Assembly: GCF_963678975.1 (NCBI RefSeq)
Contig: NC_089275.1
Location: 18,426,220 to 18,490,219 of the forward strand
Reading direction: 5' to 3'
Source: Dysidea avara
Lineage: Eukaryota > Porifera > Demospongiae > Dictyoceratida > Dysideidae
Length of the DNA stretch: 64,000 nt
Shown: positions 46,441 through 58,000 of the stretch, piece by piece
Layout: every line of letters starts with the position of its first letter
Position numbering within the stretch: position 1 is the stretch's first letter
Notes under the pieces: model-generated
The model's database searches: none
Seen by the model: only the letters and a program-made list of their open reading frames with translations
Told to the model about the DNA's origin: nothing
Program-made: the position numbers and the translations under genes

Positions 46441-46635
46441 CAGTGCATAGCAACGTAATTGAATGAATTACGAATATTTCATGAATTACGAAATACGAGA
46501 AATAGCTAATTATATTATTGCACAACCCAAACTACCCTATTGTAAAGTAGTAATACATAGTTGGTTAATTCATAGTAGTACATACTGTCTATAGTTATTC
46601 CAAATGAGTTAGCTAGCTGCATGGCGCCTGGTTTT

Positions 46636-46815
46636 ATTATTATTATTTTTAACACTTTACAGTGACCAGCACTGAAGGTCTACAGCAACATGTGCTGCAG
46701 CCTTAGAAGTAGCACAACATCAGCTTGTTTTTGTTGTTGTATTGTACTTATATATTGTAATATCTCCTGCAAGGAAGAATGGCTTTTGCTGACTAAAAAA
46801 TATCTATCTATCTAT
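46636..46815 (+). repeat. Short retroelement-like repeat with TATC tail
   Basis: TTATTATTATT, CTTTACAGTGACCAGCACTG, AAGGTCTACAGCAAC, then a non-coding body ending in a TATC microsatellite. A 3' microsatellite tail suggests a SINE or the 3' end of a LINE. Pieces recur at 29080, 29709, 52386, 54345 and 61643. Confidence 0.5.
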
Positions 46816-47615
46816 CTTAAAGTATACATACCATCATAGATAATGTATGTCACATGGATTGGAAACGTCCGTATCAAACAGTACGATAGTACTGTTTAAG
46901 TAGGGATCCGGGTGGATTTGGCGCGCGCCTCAAATTTCGATCCCTCAAAAATTATCCTAGAAATATCTCACACAGCAAATAAACCTTTTACTAAAGACTC
47001 TTCAAGTTTCTAACTTTATTTCTAGCGTTATATATCAGGAAACGACTAGAAAAGTGCTGGAATTTTATTTCTAAAAAATCGCTAAAACAGAAATTTTCTC
47101 TGCCTGCCAGCCTGCCTACCTGCCTGACCACATTCGCAAGGCTACAGGCCAAACGAAGCAGCGAAGGATCACCATTCTTTGCCACAATATTTAACTCGCT
47201 GCTGGGATGTGCCTTTTCGGGTTCCGAAGAGTGTCTGCCTTCTGCGCTTTGCCTTTCCTTTTATCTTCAATTACGGATCGTCTTCTTCTTTTCCAGTCAC
47301 GGAGGCGTTAATAATTCGTATCGACACTTTCCTTAGAGCAGCCGTATTCGGACGCCACAAAACTAATAACGGATTCCGTACTGTAAGGGCAAGTAGATGC
47401 CTGTATAGCAACACTTGCAAAGCGATCAAACAGCCTAGTGAAGTAAGAACACACTGCCACGCCCTTATCAATCAGAGCGCGCGCTCGTACTTAACGATCA
47501 GTGGACCACGCCCATTATTAATGGTCCAGCTGTAACTAATTGTAGAAAACAGGAGATAGAAACCCTGCATGCCTTTCAATTTAGTAATTGAGCAGCTTGC
47601 ATAAAGCAAGCAGCA

Positions 47616-47643
47616 AGATCGAGATACTCTAATAGAGCAGTCA
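47616..47643 (+). repeat. 28-bp dispersed motif
   Basis: Full GATCGAGAT...CTCTAATAGAG...CAGTCA copy. Confidence 0.8.
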
Positions 47644-47734
47644 GTGCCAAAGATCAATAATAGCTATATACCTATACCAAAAAAAGTTAACAAACTAGTG
47701 AATTTAAAAATTGTTAATTTAGAAATGGAAGTAG

Positions 47735-47942
47735 GGATCAAGCGATAAAAACTACTGAAACAAGTGATTTGAATGATGGCAACTATTACAACATAGCTTT
47801 GTGGGGAAATCCCTACTTTGGCATTGAACATATATGGTGACGTGGTGAGATGCCAATGTAAGGATTTCCCCACAAAGCTATGTTGTAATAGTTGCCATCA
47901 TTCAAATCACTTGTTTCAGTAGTTTTTATCGCTTGATCCCGA
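47735..47942. mobile_element. Small hairpin MITE at the inverted-repeat end
   Basis: GGGATCAAGCGATAAAAACT returns as its reverse complement after about 200 bases, with almost perfect arms of about 85 bp (TTGTGGGGAAATCC / GGATTTCCCCACAA). Its ends copy the host repeat's own GGGATCAAGCG, so it may be a local fold-back duplication rather than a transposition. Confidence 0.65.
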
Positions 47943-48428
47943 GGGTCCGCCACGCTTTAAATCTAACTTATCCGAGATTCAAATCTCTTGGAATCCCCAT
48001 GCAATCTACAAGAATCTTCTCAAATCTCTGAATCTCTGTGAAATCTGCAAAATCCATGGAATCTTTAAAATCTTCCTAATCTTAGTGACAATCTTTTACA
48101 ATCTTTAAAATCTCGCTGAAATCTTTGAATCTGAGACTACCACAATCAAATCTTAATCTTCTTGTTAGTAAATTTCAGTAAACGTTTGGATATTTTACTC
48201 AAGCTTTTACTTGTTAACACGTATTCTTGCGGCTGTCTTGCACCTAGGCCTGTTCGTCCACGTGTACTGTGCGATTATTGGGTTCTTGCAGTCTACGTAT
48301 ATTGCCAGAGATATAGCCAGTTGTTCCGCCTGAGGTTGTTTCTTCTTCGCAACGCCTTTAGCTACTTGACGAACTCGTTGGGACAAGCTAGTTAGTGACC
48401 CCATAGATAATATATACCTTACCCGGGA

Positions 48429-48903
48429 TTGGAAACCGGACACACTTCAATACAAAAATCGCGAGCCGTCAGCATTGTAATAATTAACACTTTCGCTTTG
48501 ATATGTAAGGTTTCACCTCGCCGATGGAAGAAAGGAAAAGAACGGGTAGATAAGCTACTAGTTGTGAACATGAAGAGGATTTACCGTGGTGGTAAGAACA
48601 ATACTGTTGTATTACTTGCATACAATCGTCAAAATTTTGAACAAATAGCGTTTGGCGTGGTTTATGCAAAAAATGGCTTTTTAGTCGTACCCTCGACTTT
48701 TGGGGTTCGTAGAGCAGTGTGGGAGCGATATTTTTCGATGTAAACTACACTGTTTGAAAGCTGAGACATTAGCGGACAAAATCATGCAACTTAAAACCCT
48801 TAGTTTTACCGTTTATGCCATCAAATTGCAGCGCAACTGCGAAACATGCGATTTTGAGGTATTAAGTTTTGAGGCCTACAGGTCATTTTCTAAAGACTAC
48901 TAA
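48429..48903 (+). pseudogene. Rightward frame of the CCATAGAT element, unrecognised
   Basis: One frame holds RWKKGKERVDKLLVVNMKRI and FEQIAFGVVYAKNGFLVVPS; after a probable frame change near 48735 a second holds KLHCLKAETLADKIMQLKTL and ETCDFEVLSFEAYRSFSKDY, ending at 48903. Composition is protein-like (basic start, few stops). No motif identifies it. It starts about 30-160 bases inside the left terminal repeat, as expected for an element-encoded gene. Confidence 0.4.
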
Positions 48904-49092
48904 CTTTCTTTCTTAAGTATTTCCTGTAATTCATATGTATACAAACAAAATAGGATAGTTTCAAGGCTGCTGACTTGTACTGATGTAGGCGAAATCCTTG
49001 AATCTTCAAGTGAATGCAAGTATTTCCTTTTCAGAACTGTTGCATGCTTTATTATTATGCATATAGCTATAGTTTGCACTGGATTTTTTGCA

Positions 49093-49302
49093 GATGAATG
49101 ATAGGAGAGGTCACAGAAAGCTTAGACTTCATAGTAACAAACACTGGCAGCCTAAACCTAAGAGGCTACCAGTTTCAATTCCTTTGAGAGATGTGTCAGT
49201 GCTGAAGGTGTCTCTGCCTTTGTGCTCATTTGTTGATGCACCAGTCAGGTCTTTGGATATATTGCACAGTAGACTGAAACAGTGTAATGGCATTCCTTCA
49301 GG
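49093..49302 (+). CDS. Exon-like frame in the CCATAGAT element, unrecognised
   Basis: Preceded by TTTTTTGCAG and followed by CTTCAG/GTATAG, it reads NDRRGHRKLRLHSNKHWQPK, then LPVSIPLRDVSVLKVSLPLC, about 70 residues, basic at its start. It could be a downstream exon of the rightward gene; the frame continues to a stop at 49336 if unspliced. Confidence 0.4.
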
Positions 49303-49469
49303 TATAGTGACACAGTGTGTGCAGATGCTTAGCTAAAGCATTCCTTTTACAGGGTGGATTGATACAATCCAAAATGCAGAATTGAGAATATTCTAACTGG
49401 GTTATTTTGGGTAATCACAAAATAAAGTTGTGTTATGCATAGCATTGCAAATGTTAATAATATAATATA

Positions 49470-50739
49470 CTATAAGCTGCTATCATACAAGTCTCTACGT
49501 AAGCTTTTTGACCGCTGTGTACTCTTTTTTGCTGACTGCTTAAATTTCTCCATCCAAAAGCTCGCATATGAAAATCCACGGATAGCCACATAAAGCTGCA
49601 CTATTTCCTTAAGAAGTGCACTATGTACCTCCTTCTCACCAATCTCGAAATCTGCAGTGAAAATCAGCCAATAAAATTCAATATCATCACTGGAGATAAC
49701 TTTTTCAACAATCTCCTCTTTTTTTCCAGCTGCTGGGTTGCTGCCAAGTAACATTTTTAGGCATTCTCTCACTTCTTCTATTGCAATAAACAATATAAAT
49801 GTTGTTTCTTTAACATACCATAGCCCACCTCTATCTAGTGCTAATGTCCATTCTTCAGAACTAGTGCCACATTCACTATGTTCTTCGAGTGTGTCCTTTG
49901 TTAAAGCCATCAGGCACAATACCATCTCTTCCTTAAGCTCATGTTTACTGCGTTCGATTTTCTTACGTAAATGTCTACAAACATAGCCAGCAGCATAACG
50001 AAGAGCATTGCCTTCGCATTTTGTTACAGCTGGTGCTGGATCAACCTTGGTTTCAGCTGTACACCCTGTCACAACATGATCACCAATGTATCCCCTGAAC
50101 AAAATATCAGTTAAATGCTGATACAGGATAGGTGTAGCAGCCACATTAGCGGAGTCCAAAAAATTTACCCAGTCCTCTCGAAATTTCTCTGAAGAGCGCA
50201 ACAGAAAAAAGTTTCTCCAAAGTTTCTCACGATTGCATGATTTCTTTTTACAAGAGCTCATTGCCTGTTTCAGGTCTTCTGACAATTTCAAAACAAATGT
50301 TGTAAAACAGTTATTGTTGGCAGCATCAAGACACCAGTCCAACAGAATCTGTGCCGCTTTTCTTGCTTCAATTGCTTCTGAGGACATTATTTAAAATGAA
50401 TCATCATTCAATACGCTTCTGAGTGCTTCCACAAAAGCATCTTTTGCTTTGGGACCTGCATTGAAAGAAAAAGACAGGTATGGTATAGCATAGTAAGGTA
50501 TATATTATCTATGGGTATAGCTAATGAATGGCTACATCAACATAACTTGCACACAAACAAGGCCAGGCACATCAGTGATTGAACGTTTAAGCCGCTGTAA
50601 AAATGCCCAAATTTTGCTACCAGCGCTGGTTGTTTATTGTTAGCTATAATGACAACGAACCAGCATCGTCATTTCCATCGGATTCTCCGCTCTTCCGCTT
50701 CGAGCTCTTCTTTCTAGCACGAGTTCCAGCATTCGCCAT
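49470..50739 (-). CDS. Leftward gene of the CCATAGAT element, candidate transposase or accessory protein
   Basis: Exon 1 (50739-50661) starts MANAGTRARKKSSKRKSG, a basic, nuclear-localisation-like start, and ends at a GT donor. After an intron exon 2 begins at 50455 (PKAKDAFVEALRSVLNDDSF). An in-frame TAA near 50390 follows, then the main 305-residue frame from 50387 (MSSEAIEARKAAQILLDWC). The main part has ALRYAAGYVCRHLRKKIE, TSSEEWTLALDRGGLWYVKE, FILFIAIEEVRECL and IRGFSYASFWMEKFKQ. I associate this pattern with transposon-derived uncharacterised proteins of cnidarians, sponges and fish, in which Y-x-A-G-Y-V-C is strongly conserved. The TAA could be a disabling mutation or mean that the second ATG is the true start. 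Function is not established. Confidence 0.6.
50488..50514. mobile_element. 27-bp mini-element (CCATAGAT family) in an intron
   Basis: GCATAG ... AAGGTATATATTATCTATGG is flanked by GTATA on both sides (50483-50487, 50515-50519). Its right side is identical to the right end of the element that contains it. Confidence 0.6.
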
Positions 50740-50875
50740 TTTATAAAACACGGACTGAATTACGGAATTACGTTACACTAAACTCGCGATACTACAACGC
50801 TGAGTGAACTTGTTGATAGGTGTTGATTGCCTCCGTTTCCAATCCCGGGTAAGGTATATATTATCTATGGTGACC

Positions 50876-52779
50876 CTGACTCGGATCTTTGTTAGGTGAG
50901 TCTACATACTGAATTCACACCTGTGAAAAGAGTGAGCATGGTGCATGTACGGATTCATATTGCTCCTGACATAATAGCCAGGATAAAACTCCAATAGCTA
51001 ACAGCTACATCTCTTTAGTGAGCTCTTTGGCTAAATCAGGAGTAGCTATAGCACGTCTCGTCAATATTCACATTCTTGAAAATCATCATGCAGTAATTAT
51101 AATCAGCACATCTCAATCTCTATATTCTAGATATAGTATAGACCTCGATATAGACTAGCCAACCTTCATGCAGCAAATGAAAAGTTTAGCTACACATGTG
51201 GGACCCCTGCTTTTAGTGATATGAGTAGTGATATTTGCTATGTAGCTTATTTGTTATCCCACTCATATGGGACCTCAGCTGTGAAGGCTACTGAAAGCCT
51301 TTGTCAGTATAGGGAGTCAGAGACATGCTGGCAAGAGGAATACAGAGAAGACTAATAATCCCTGCTATGGCTCCATAAACATAGGCACATGTCTTGATTG
51401 TATGTGGCTGTGGATCAAGTCACAACACGGCTGGCTGGAGTCTCTGAAATCTTAAGGTTTTGGTTACAAAGAATTTACATGTTTTTGAATATTCCTGCAC
51501 TGGTATCTTGTGCCAGCATCCCACAACATTAAGCTCAGGTATGAAAGCTTAGTCCAATTATAATTAGCTATGTAGCAACATGCACTATATAATGTGTAAG
51601 CTTAACTCTACCATGCCAGCAAGTAATGTGTCCAAATGATATCATACTCTTAGCTGAACAGATTCGAGCAGATTAAATTACTATCTCGTCTATTATTGTT
51701 TAGTGAAAGATAACAGGAGATGGAGCAGCAACCTCAGGAACTATCCACTACCAGTTTGGAAGTTGATATACTTGCGCTGAATGCATAAACGCATCTGATA
51801 CCTTGAAATGCATGAATGCATCTGATGCCTTCGCTTAGCTGAGTTCATGTACGTATGTATATACATACAATTTACAATACACGCACAAACTTTAACAAGC
51901 ATGCTAGCTAATCATTTATATCTCAATGGGTCAATGTCCATATCACTTTGCTAACTCAGGTAGACAGTCTCAAAGACAGTTGCACTATAAGTTATATTAT
52001 ATATAAGTGTGGAATCTATGTGTGGTATCTTTGATATCATATTATTCCACATTTGCTGAAGTCACCTACACCATTGAAATGCTGAAGTTCCTGTACACAA
52101 TTATCGAGACAATTATGCAGTCCAACTGTCAGCAGTTGCAAGAGATGTCTAAATAATGATATAGCTAAAATGTACACAACTTGCATGGACATGGCAAAAC
52201 ATGATGATTTTAGACATATTATTTGATGCATACAGTACTATAATACAGCTATACATGTGCGGCATGAAAATCTATGGCAAAGTAGTAGTTAATAATAGTA
52301 TAATTAAGCTTTGCCAACTCTAGTGTGAGATTTACTGAGCTTATGTGTGCATGCAGGGCTATTTGATTCGATTGAATGCTTTAGCTACAGTGACCAGCAC
52401 TGAAGTAGTTTGCTATGTCACTATCTTGGTTGCTCAGTACAAATGAAGTATGTACAACTCAAGATCTAGGCATTTTCTCATCACTACTGAGATCACTACA
52501 AGGAGAGCTAGCTCTTAGTCATGATTACTTACTATGTGAGGTAACTGTATAGATGCATTGGGAACAGTTCCATTAGCTATAGGCTAACTTGCTACGTGTC
52601 AGCGGGCAAAGCCGCCAATTTAACTAGGCAAATTAGCCACATATACTAAGCTCTATTGCTGGTAGTATGCAGTATTGCAATAGCTAAAGAGTAGCCTCTT
52701 CAGTAGACTCGTACCTTGACTCATACCAGGCACAGAACACGGCTCCACAACACTACAACATATAGTATTTAAAAGTATT
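50876..52779. other. No gene recognised
   Basis: AT-rich, with many TAGCTA boxes, and a fragment CTACAGTGACCAGCACTGAAG at 52386. This appears to be body sequence of the inverted-repeat element that spans 47699-52942. Confidence 0.35.
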
Positions 52780-53334
52780 TCAAATCTTAACTGAAATCTT
52801 AAAATCTTGTAAAATCTTTTCAAATCTCAGTCAAAATCTTGAATCTTTCTTAAGATTTCTCAAATCTCAAATCTAAGTACTGCGTTACGAACCCCTCGCT
52901 TGATCCCTACTTCCATTTCTAAATTAACAATTTTTAAATTCATTATTTACAGTGACGTCATGGGCTATCCTTGTTTCGCTGCGCGTAAACTTTATGGCCT
53001 CGACAGGAGGAAGATTTCGCTGTACCTGTAACCAGCAAATTAGTGTTTGTTGTTTACAGCTGGGTTAGTTACCACCTACACTAATTGGAGGCTGGACTGA
53101 GTAGGGACGCTGGAGAGCAGTAAACAATAGCGTAAGAAAATTCAGGTTCAAAGGTGAAATATGGGGTTTCAAAACGGTTGTGCAAATTTCCTGAAGAGAC
53201 AGAAAGTGTAGCATTGTTTCTTTGCTGCTGTTTACACCACTTGTAGCAGCCAGAGTGTAATAGGCTAGCTAGATATTCACTGCTTCGCTGTATATTTCCA
53301 CTACTTCGATAAAACTTCAGAAAACAGGCACTTT

Positions 53335-53385
53335 CTTGGGCGCGCCTTTTTTACAGCAAAGGTGTTTTTGGGGTGGATTATTAGC
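53335..53385 (+). mobile_element. Lone end of a TTTTTACAGC-family palindrome
   Basis: TTGGGCGCGCCTTTTTTACA followed by GCAAAGGTGTTTTTGGGG matches the right ends at 1700-1730 and 10415-10450. No left half was found. Confidence 0.55.
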
Positions 53386-53698
53386 TAGTGCGTACCTGCC
53401 ATTGTCACCTGTCGCAAACACTATTTCTCCCAGTACACACAGACACGCTGTGTTCTTGTTCAGTACACAACGCAACACAATAAACAATATAAAAGGAATG
53501 TCCACGCCTACGAACCGGCCTTCAAACAAACCAGAGAAAGCCAAACAGCCACTCAACAAGTTTCCCAATGTATTGGCGCACCGTAACTAGGATAGGAAAA
53601 TAATTTAACTTGCGTTTCCAATCCAGTAGGAACGCATACATTATCTATGGTACCATTGTCTGCACATGTCAGTTTGTCACAAATTTCTCAACACATCA

Positions 53699-53926
53699 CA
53701 CAGTAAAAACAAACTAGTGAACGTCACTACTAAATGTAGTGAACGTCACTACTAAATGTAGTGAACGTCACTACTAATGTCTGCCACAATACTCACTATT
53801 TTGTGTAGTGATGTTCACTACTAATTTTGTAGTGAACGTCACTACATTGACCACCAAGTAGTGACGTTCACTGCAAAAAGTAGTGAGTATTGTGGCAGAG
53901 CAATTCACTACTAAATTTTTACAGTG
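53699..53926. mobile_element. CACTG-ended MITE built of GTAGTGAACGTCACTAC repeats
   Basis: CACAGTAAAAAC ... TTTTTACAGTG ends. Inside, a unit of about 23 bp holding the near-palindrome AGTGAACGTCACTACT is repeated three times on the left and in altered form on the right. CACAATACTCACTA and its reverse complement mark the inner arms. Confidence 0.65.
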
Positions 53927-54683
53927 CAGTCTGACCGTACTATTTTACAAATCCCCAACACAAGTCCATTACTATAGCTATGCATAGGGCATAGCAAGCC
54001 AAATTTGACAAGAATTTCATACGGAAAACTGTGTACAAAGATTTTTACTCAAGATCAATTACTCTAATAGAGCAATCATTCACGTTAATCAAATGAAAAT
54101 ATTTTACATGAAAATATATATCAGAAATATTTTACATGAAAATATATATCATGAAATATTTTACATGAAAATAAAGTGAATCATGGTAATTAGAGATTGT
54201 ATTTAAGGTACTAATCGCCAGATTAATTTATGTTTCAACATTCATAAGTATGCAACATAAAAGTGTAAGTTTTGTAAACTCTATGCAGGTAAACATACAC
54301 ATATAAAATCTTTGGTTGGTCTATACCACCATGCAGATCTAGACTTTTATTATTATTATTATTACTATCATTATAGCTTTACAGTGGCCAGCACTGAAGG
54401 TCTGACAGCAACATTTTGAAATGCCTGGGTAAAGGCATGTTTAGTTCAGCTACTTAGTTGTAGTACTGTGTGTATGAAATGCAATTACAATTAAGAGATT
54501 CAACTGCAAAACAATAATATTTATTAATCTTAACAGAGGTGCTATAATGACATGCTGCATAGACAAGTGGTAAATGAATGCTTTATAAAGTCCCAACAAC
54601 TACATATAAATTTTATTATTATAATTGCTCATGGGGGATATTTGTAACTAGTTAATATTTTGGAAATATATCATGGAATTTAT
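53927..54683. other. No gene; dispersed-repeat fragment and AT-rich tract
   Basis: ATATTTTACATGAAAATATA repeats three times near 54108-54175 next to a 28-bp motif copy. A CTTTACAGTGGCCAGCACTG repeat with an ATT run lies at about 54345-54410. Confidence 0.4.
54052..54078 (+). repeat. 28-bp dispersed motif, decayed
   Basis: AGATCAATTACTCTAATAGAG; the downstream tract ends AAAATAAAGTGAATC, as for the copies near 37.3 and 37.6 kb. Confidence 0.65.
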
Positions 54684-54893
54684 AATTTAATCAAAAACAG
54701 CCAAGCTGTAAAAAAAGGTGTGCGACCCTTGAAAAGGCTGTGGTGAAAAAAGATGTGAAACCCAAGGTGGCGGCCAAGAAATGGCTGTGATGGTAGGTTA
54801 ATGGTAAAAAATTTAATAACGACAATTCAGGTGAATTTTGTGCCGCTTGGGGCCGCACACCTTTTTTTACAGCTTGGCTGTTTTTGATTAGAT
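54684..54893. mobile_element. Palindromic MITE at the inner end of the right arm, half deleted
   Basis: AATCAAAAACAGCCAAGCTG ... GGCTGTTTTTGATTAGAT ends match 35773-36101, but most of one half is missing between GTGCCGCTTGG and GGCCGCACACC. Confidence 0.75.
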
Positions 54894-55099
54894 TTCACTT
54901 CTTTTTGTATTTGTATACCCCAAAGCCGGCCTATGGCCAGCTTGGCCAGCTTTGGGGCCTTTTAACCTATATTACCACAGGAAAAAGAAAAAGATGAAGC
55001 AAATTTTAGAAACACTTTAACTCATTCTGATTTTATCAGTAAATGTACAAATTATATATATAATGCATATATTTATTACATGTCAAATAATCCCCACAG

Positions 55100-58000
55100 G
55101 ATAATTTGCAGCTGATCTCTCTACTGGTTGACTTGAAATGTAGCTGAACTCTCTACAGGGTGATTTGCTTGTACGTAGATAAACTCTTTACAGGATTCTC
55201 TCTACAGGGTGACTTGACTCTAGCTGAACTCTCTGCAGGGTTATGTGTTTGTAGTTGAATTCTCTACAGGGTGATTTGTTTGCAGCTGAACTCTCTACAA
55301 GGTAACTTCTTCTAGCTGATCTGTCTACAGGGTGACCTGTTTCTAGCTGGTCTCTCTACAGGGTGATTTGTTTGTAGCTGAATTCTCTACAGGGTGATTT
55401 GTTTGCAGCTGAACTCTCTACATGGTGGTTGCTTTGTAGCTGTACTCTCTACAATGTGACTTCTTCTAGCTGAACTCTCTACAGGGTGACTTGTTTCTAG
55501 CTGATCTCTCTACAGGGTGACTTGTTTCTAGCTGAACTCTCTACAAGTGATTTGTTTGCAGCTGAACTCTCTCCATGGTATAGCTGAACTCTCTACAAGG
55601 TGACTTCTTCTAGCTGATCTCTCTACAGGGTGATTTGTTTCTAGCTGGTCTCTCTACAGGGCGATTTGTTTGTAGCTGAATTCTCTACAGGGTGATTTGT
55701 TTGCAGCTGAACTCCCTACAAGGTAACTTCTTCTAGCTGATCTTTCTACAGGGCGATTTGTTTGTAGCTGAGTTCTCTACAGGATGTTTGTTTGCAGCTG
55801 AACTCTCTACATGGCAGTTTCTTTGTAGCTGAACTCTCTACAATGTGACTTCTTCTAGCTGAACTCTCTACAGGGTGACTTGTTTCTAGCTGATCTCTCT
55901 ACAGGGTGATTTGTTTCTAGCTGGTCTCTCTACAGGGAAATTTGTTTGTAGCTGAATTCTCTACAGGGTGCTTTGTTTGCAGCTGAACTCCCTACAAGGT
56001 AACTTCTTCTAGCTGATCTTTCTACAGGGCGATTTGTTTGTAGCTGAGTTCTCTACAGGATGTTTGTTTGCAGCTGAACTCTCTACATGGCAGTTTCTTT
56101 GTAGCTGAACTCTCTACAATGTGACTTCTTCTAGCTGAACTCTCTACAGGGTGATTTGTTTCTAGCTGAACTCTCTACAAGGTGACTTCTTCTAGCTGAT
56201 CTCTCTACAGGGTGATTTGTTTCTAGCTGGTCTCTCTACAGGGCGATTTGTTTGTAGCTGAGTTCTCTACAGGATGTTTGTTTGCAGCTGAACTCTCTAC
56301 ATGGCAGTTTCTTTGTAGCTGAACTCTCTACAATGTGACTTCTTCTAGCTGAACTCTCTACAGGGTGACTTGTTTCTAGCTGATCTCTCTACAGGGTGAT
56401 TTGTTTCTAGCTGGTCTCTCTACAGGGCAATTTGTTTGTAGCTGAATTCTCTACAGGGTGCTTTGTTTGCAGCTGAACTCCCTACAAGGTAACTTCTTCT
56501 AGCTGATCTTTCTACAGGGCGATTTGTTTGTAGCTGAGTTCTCTACAGGATGTTTGTTTGCAGCTGAACTCTCTACATGGCAGTTTCTTTGTAGCTGAAC
56601 TCTCTACAATGTGACTTCTTCTAGCTGAACTCTCTACAGGGTGATTTGTTTCTAGCTGAACTCTCTACAAGGTGACTTCTTCTAGCTGATCTCTCTACAG
56701 GGTGATTTGTTTCTAGCTGGTCTCTCTACAGGGCGATTTGTTTGTAGCTGAGTTCTCTACAGGATGTTTGTTTGCAGCTGAACTCTCTACATGGCAGTTT
56801 CTTTGTAGCTGAACTCTCTACAATGTGACTTCTTCTAGCTGAACTCTCTACAGGGTGACTTGTTTCTAGCTGAACTCTCTACAGGGTGACTTGTTTCTAG
56901 CTGATCTCTCTACAGGGCAATTTGTTTTTAGCTGGTCTCTCTACAGGGCAATTTGTTTATAGCTGAATTCTCTACAGGATGCTTTGTTTGCAGCTGAACT
57001 CCCTACAAGGTAACTTCTACTAGCTGATCTTTCTACAGGGCGATTTGTTTGTAGTTGAGTTCTCTACAGGATGTTTGTTTGCAGCTGAACTCTCTACATG
57101 GCAGTTTCTTTGTAGCTGAACTCTCTACAATGTGACTTCTAGCTGAACTCTCTACAGGGTGACTTGTTTCTAGCTGATCTCTCTACAGGGTGATTTGTTT
57201 CTAGCTGGTCTCTCTACAGGGCAATTTGTTTATAGCTGAATTCTCTACAGGATGCTTTGTTTGCAGCTGAACTCCCTACAAGGTAACTTCTACTAGCTGA
57301 TCTTTCTACAGGGCGATTTGTTTGTAGTTGAGTTCTCTACAGGATGTTTGTTTGCAGCTGAACTCTCTACATGGCAGTTTCTTTGTAGCTGAACTCTCTA
57401 CAATGTGACTTCTTCTAGCTGAACTCTCTACAGGGTGACTTGATTCTAGCTGAACTCTCTACAGGTGATTTGTTTGCAGCTGAACTCTCTACATGGTGGT
57501 TTCTTTATAGCTGAACTCTATACAAGGTGACTTCTTCTAGCTGAACTCTCTACAGGGTGACTTGTTTCTAGCTGATCTCTCTACAGGGTGAATTGTTTCC
57601 TGCTGAACTCTCTACAAGTGATTTGTTTGCAGCTGAATTCTCTACTTGGTGGTTTCTTTATAGCTGAACTCTCTACAAGGTGACGTCTTCTAGCTGATCT
57701 CTCTACAGGGTGATTTGTTTCTAGCTGGTCTCTCTACAGGGCGATTTGTTTGTAGCTGAGTTCTCTACAGGATGTTTGTTTGCAGCTGAACTCTCTACAT
57801 GGCAGTTTCTTTGTAGCTGAACTCTCTACAATGTGACTTCTTCTAGCTGAACTCTCTACAGGGTGATTTGTTTCTAGCTGAACTCTCTACAAGGTGACTT
57901 CTTCTAGCTGATCTCTCTACAGGGTGATTTGTTTCTAGCTGGTCTCTCTACAGGGCGATTTGTTTGTAGCTGAGTTCTCTACAGGATGTTTGTTTGCAGC

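Larger units (their letters stand above)
48401..50870. mobile_element. Inner 2.5-kb element of the CCATAGAT family with its own genes
   Basis: CCATAGATAATATATACC and its exact mirror, extending through TTACCCGGGATTGGAAAC, give terminal repeats of about 36 bp flanked by TGACC on both sides (48396-48400, 50871-50875). It holds a leftward gene (49470-50739) and rightward frames (48429-48903, 49093-49302), arranged convergently. I cannot assign a transposase superfamily. The combination of a 5-bp duplication and these ends matches none I can name with confidence. Confidence 0.8.
47699..52942. repeat. Inverted-repeat ends enclosing AATCTT-rich blocks and the inner element
   Basis: TGAATTTAAAAATTGTTAAT and GTAGGGATCAAGCG at the left are mirrored at 52897-52942. 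Just inside each end is a block of degenerate AAATCTTnnAATCT repeats (47960-48160; 52780-52880). It probably was a separate element that inserted into the outer CCATAGAT element and later received the inner one. No target duplication was identified. Confidence 0.6.
46834..53650. mobile_element. Outer 6.8-kb element of the CCATAGAT family, 5-bp duplication
   Basis: TCATAGATAATGTATG ... CATACATTATCTATGG ends, with GGATTGGAAACG about 20 bases inside each, are flanked by TACCA on both sides (46829-46833, 53651-53655). It shares terminal design with the element nested in it at 48401. Most of its bulk is later insertions; no transposase frame of its own is recognised. Confidence 0.75.

Noticed and set aside
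47179-47535. 118-codon plus-strand frame and its minus-strand partner
   Set aside because: No recognisable family, no splice support, and comparable frames on both strands; nothing favours coding.
53498-53590. Short Lys/Pro-rich frame (MSTPTNRPSNKPEKAKQP) near the right end of the outer CCATAGAT element
   Set aside because: Its position is suggestive of a first exon, but at 30 residues with no identified donor or partner exon it cannot be supported.
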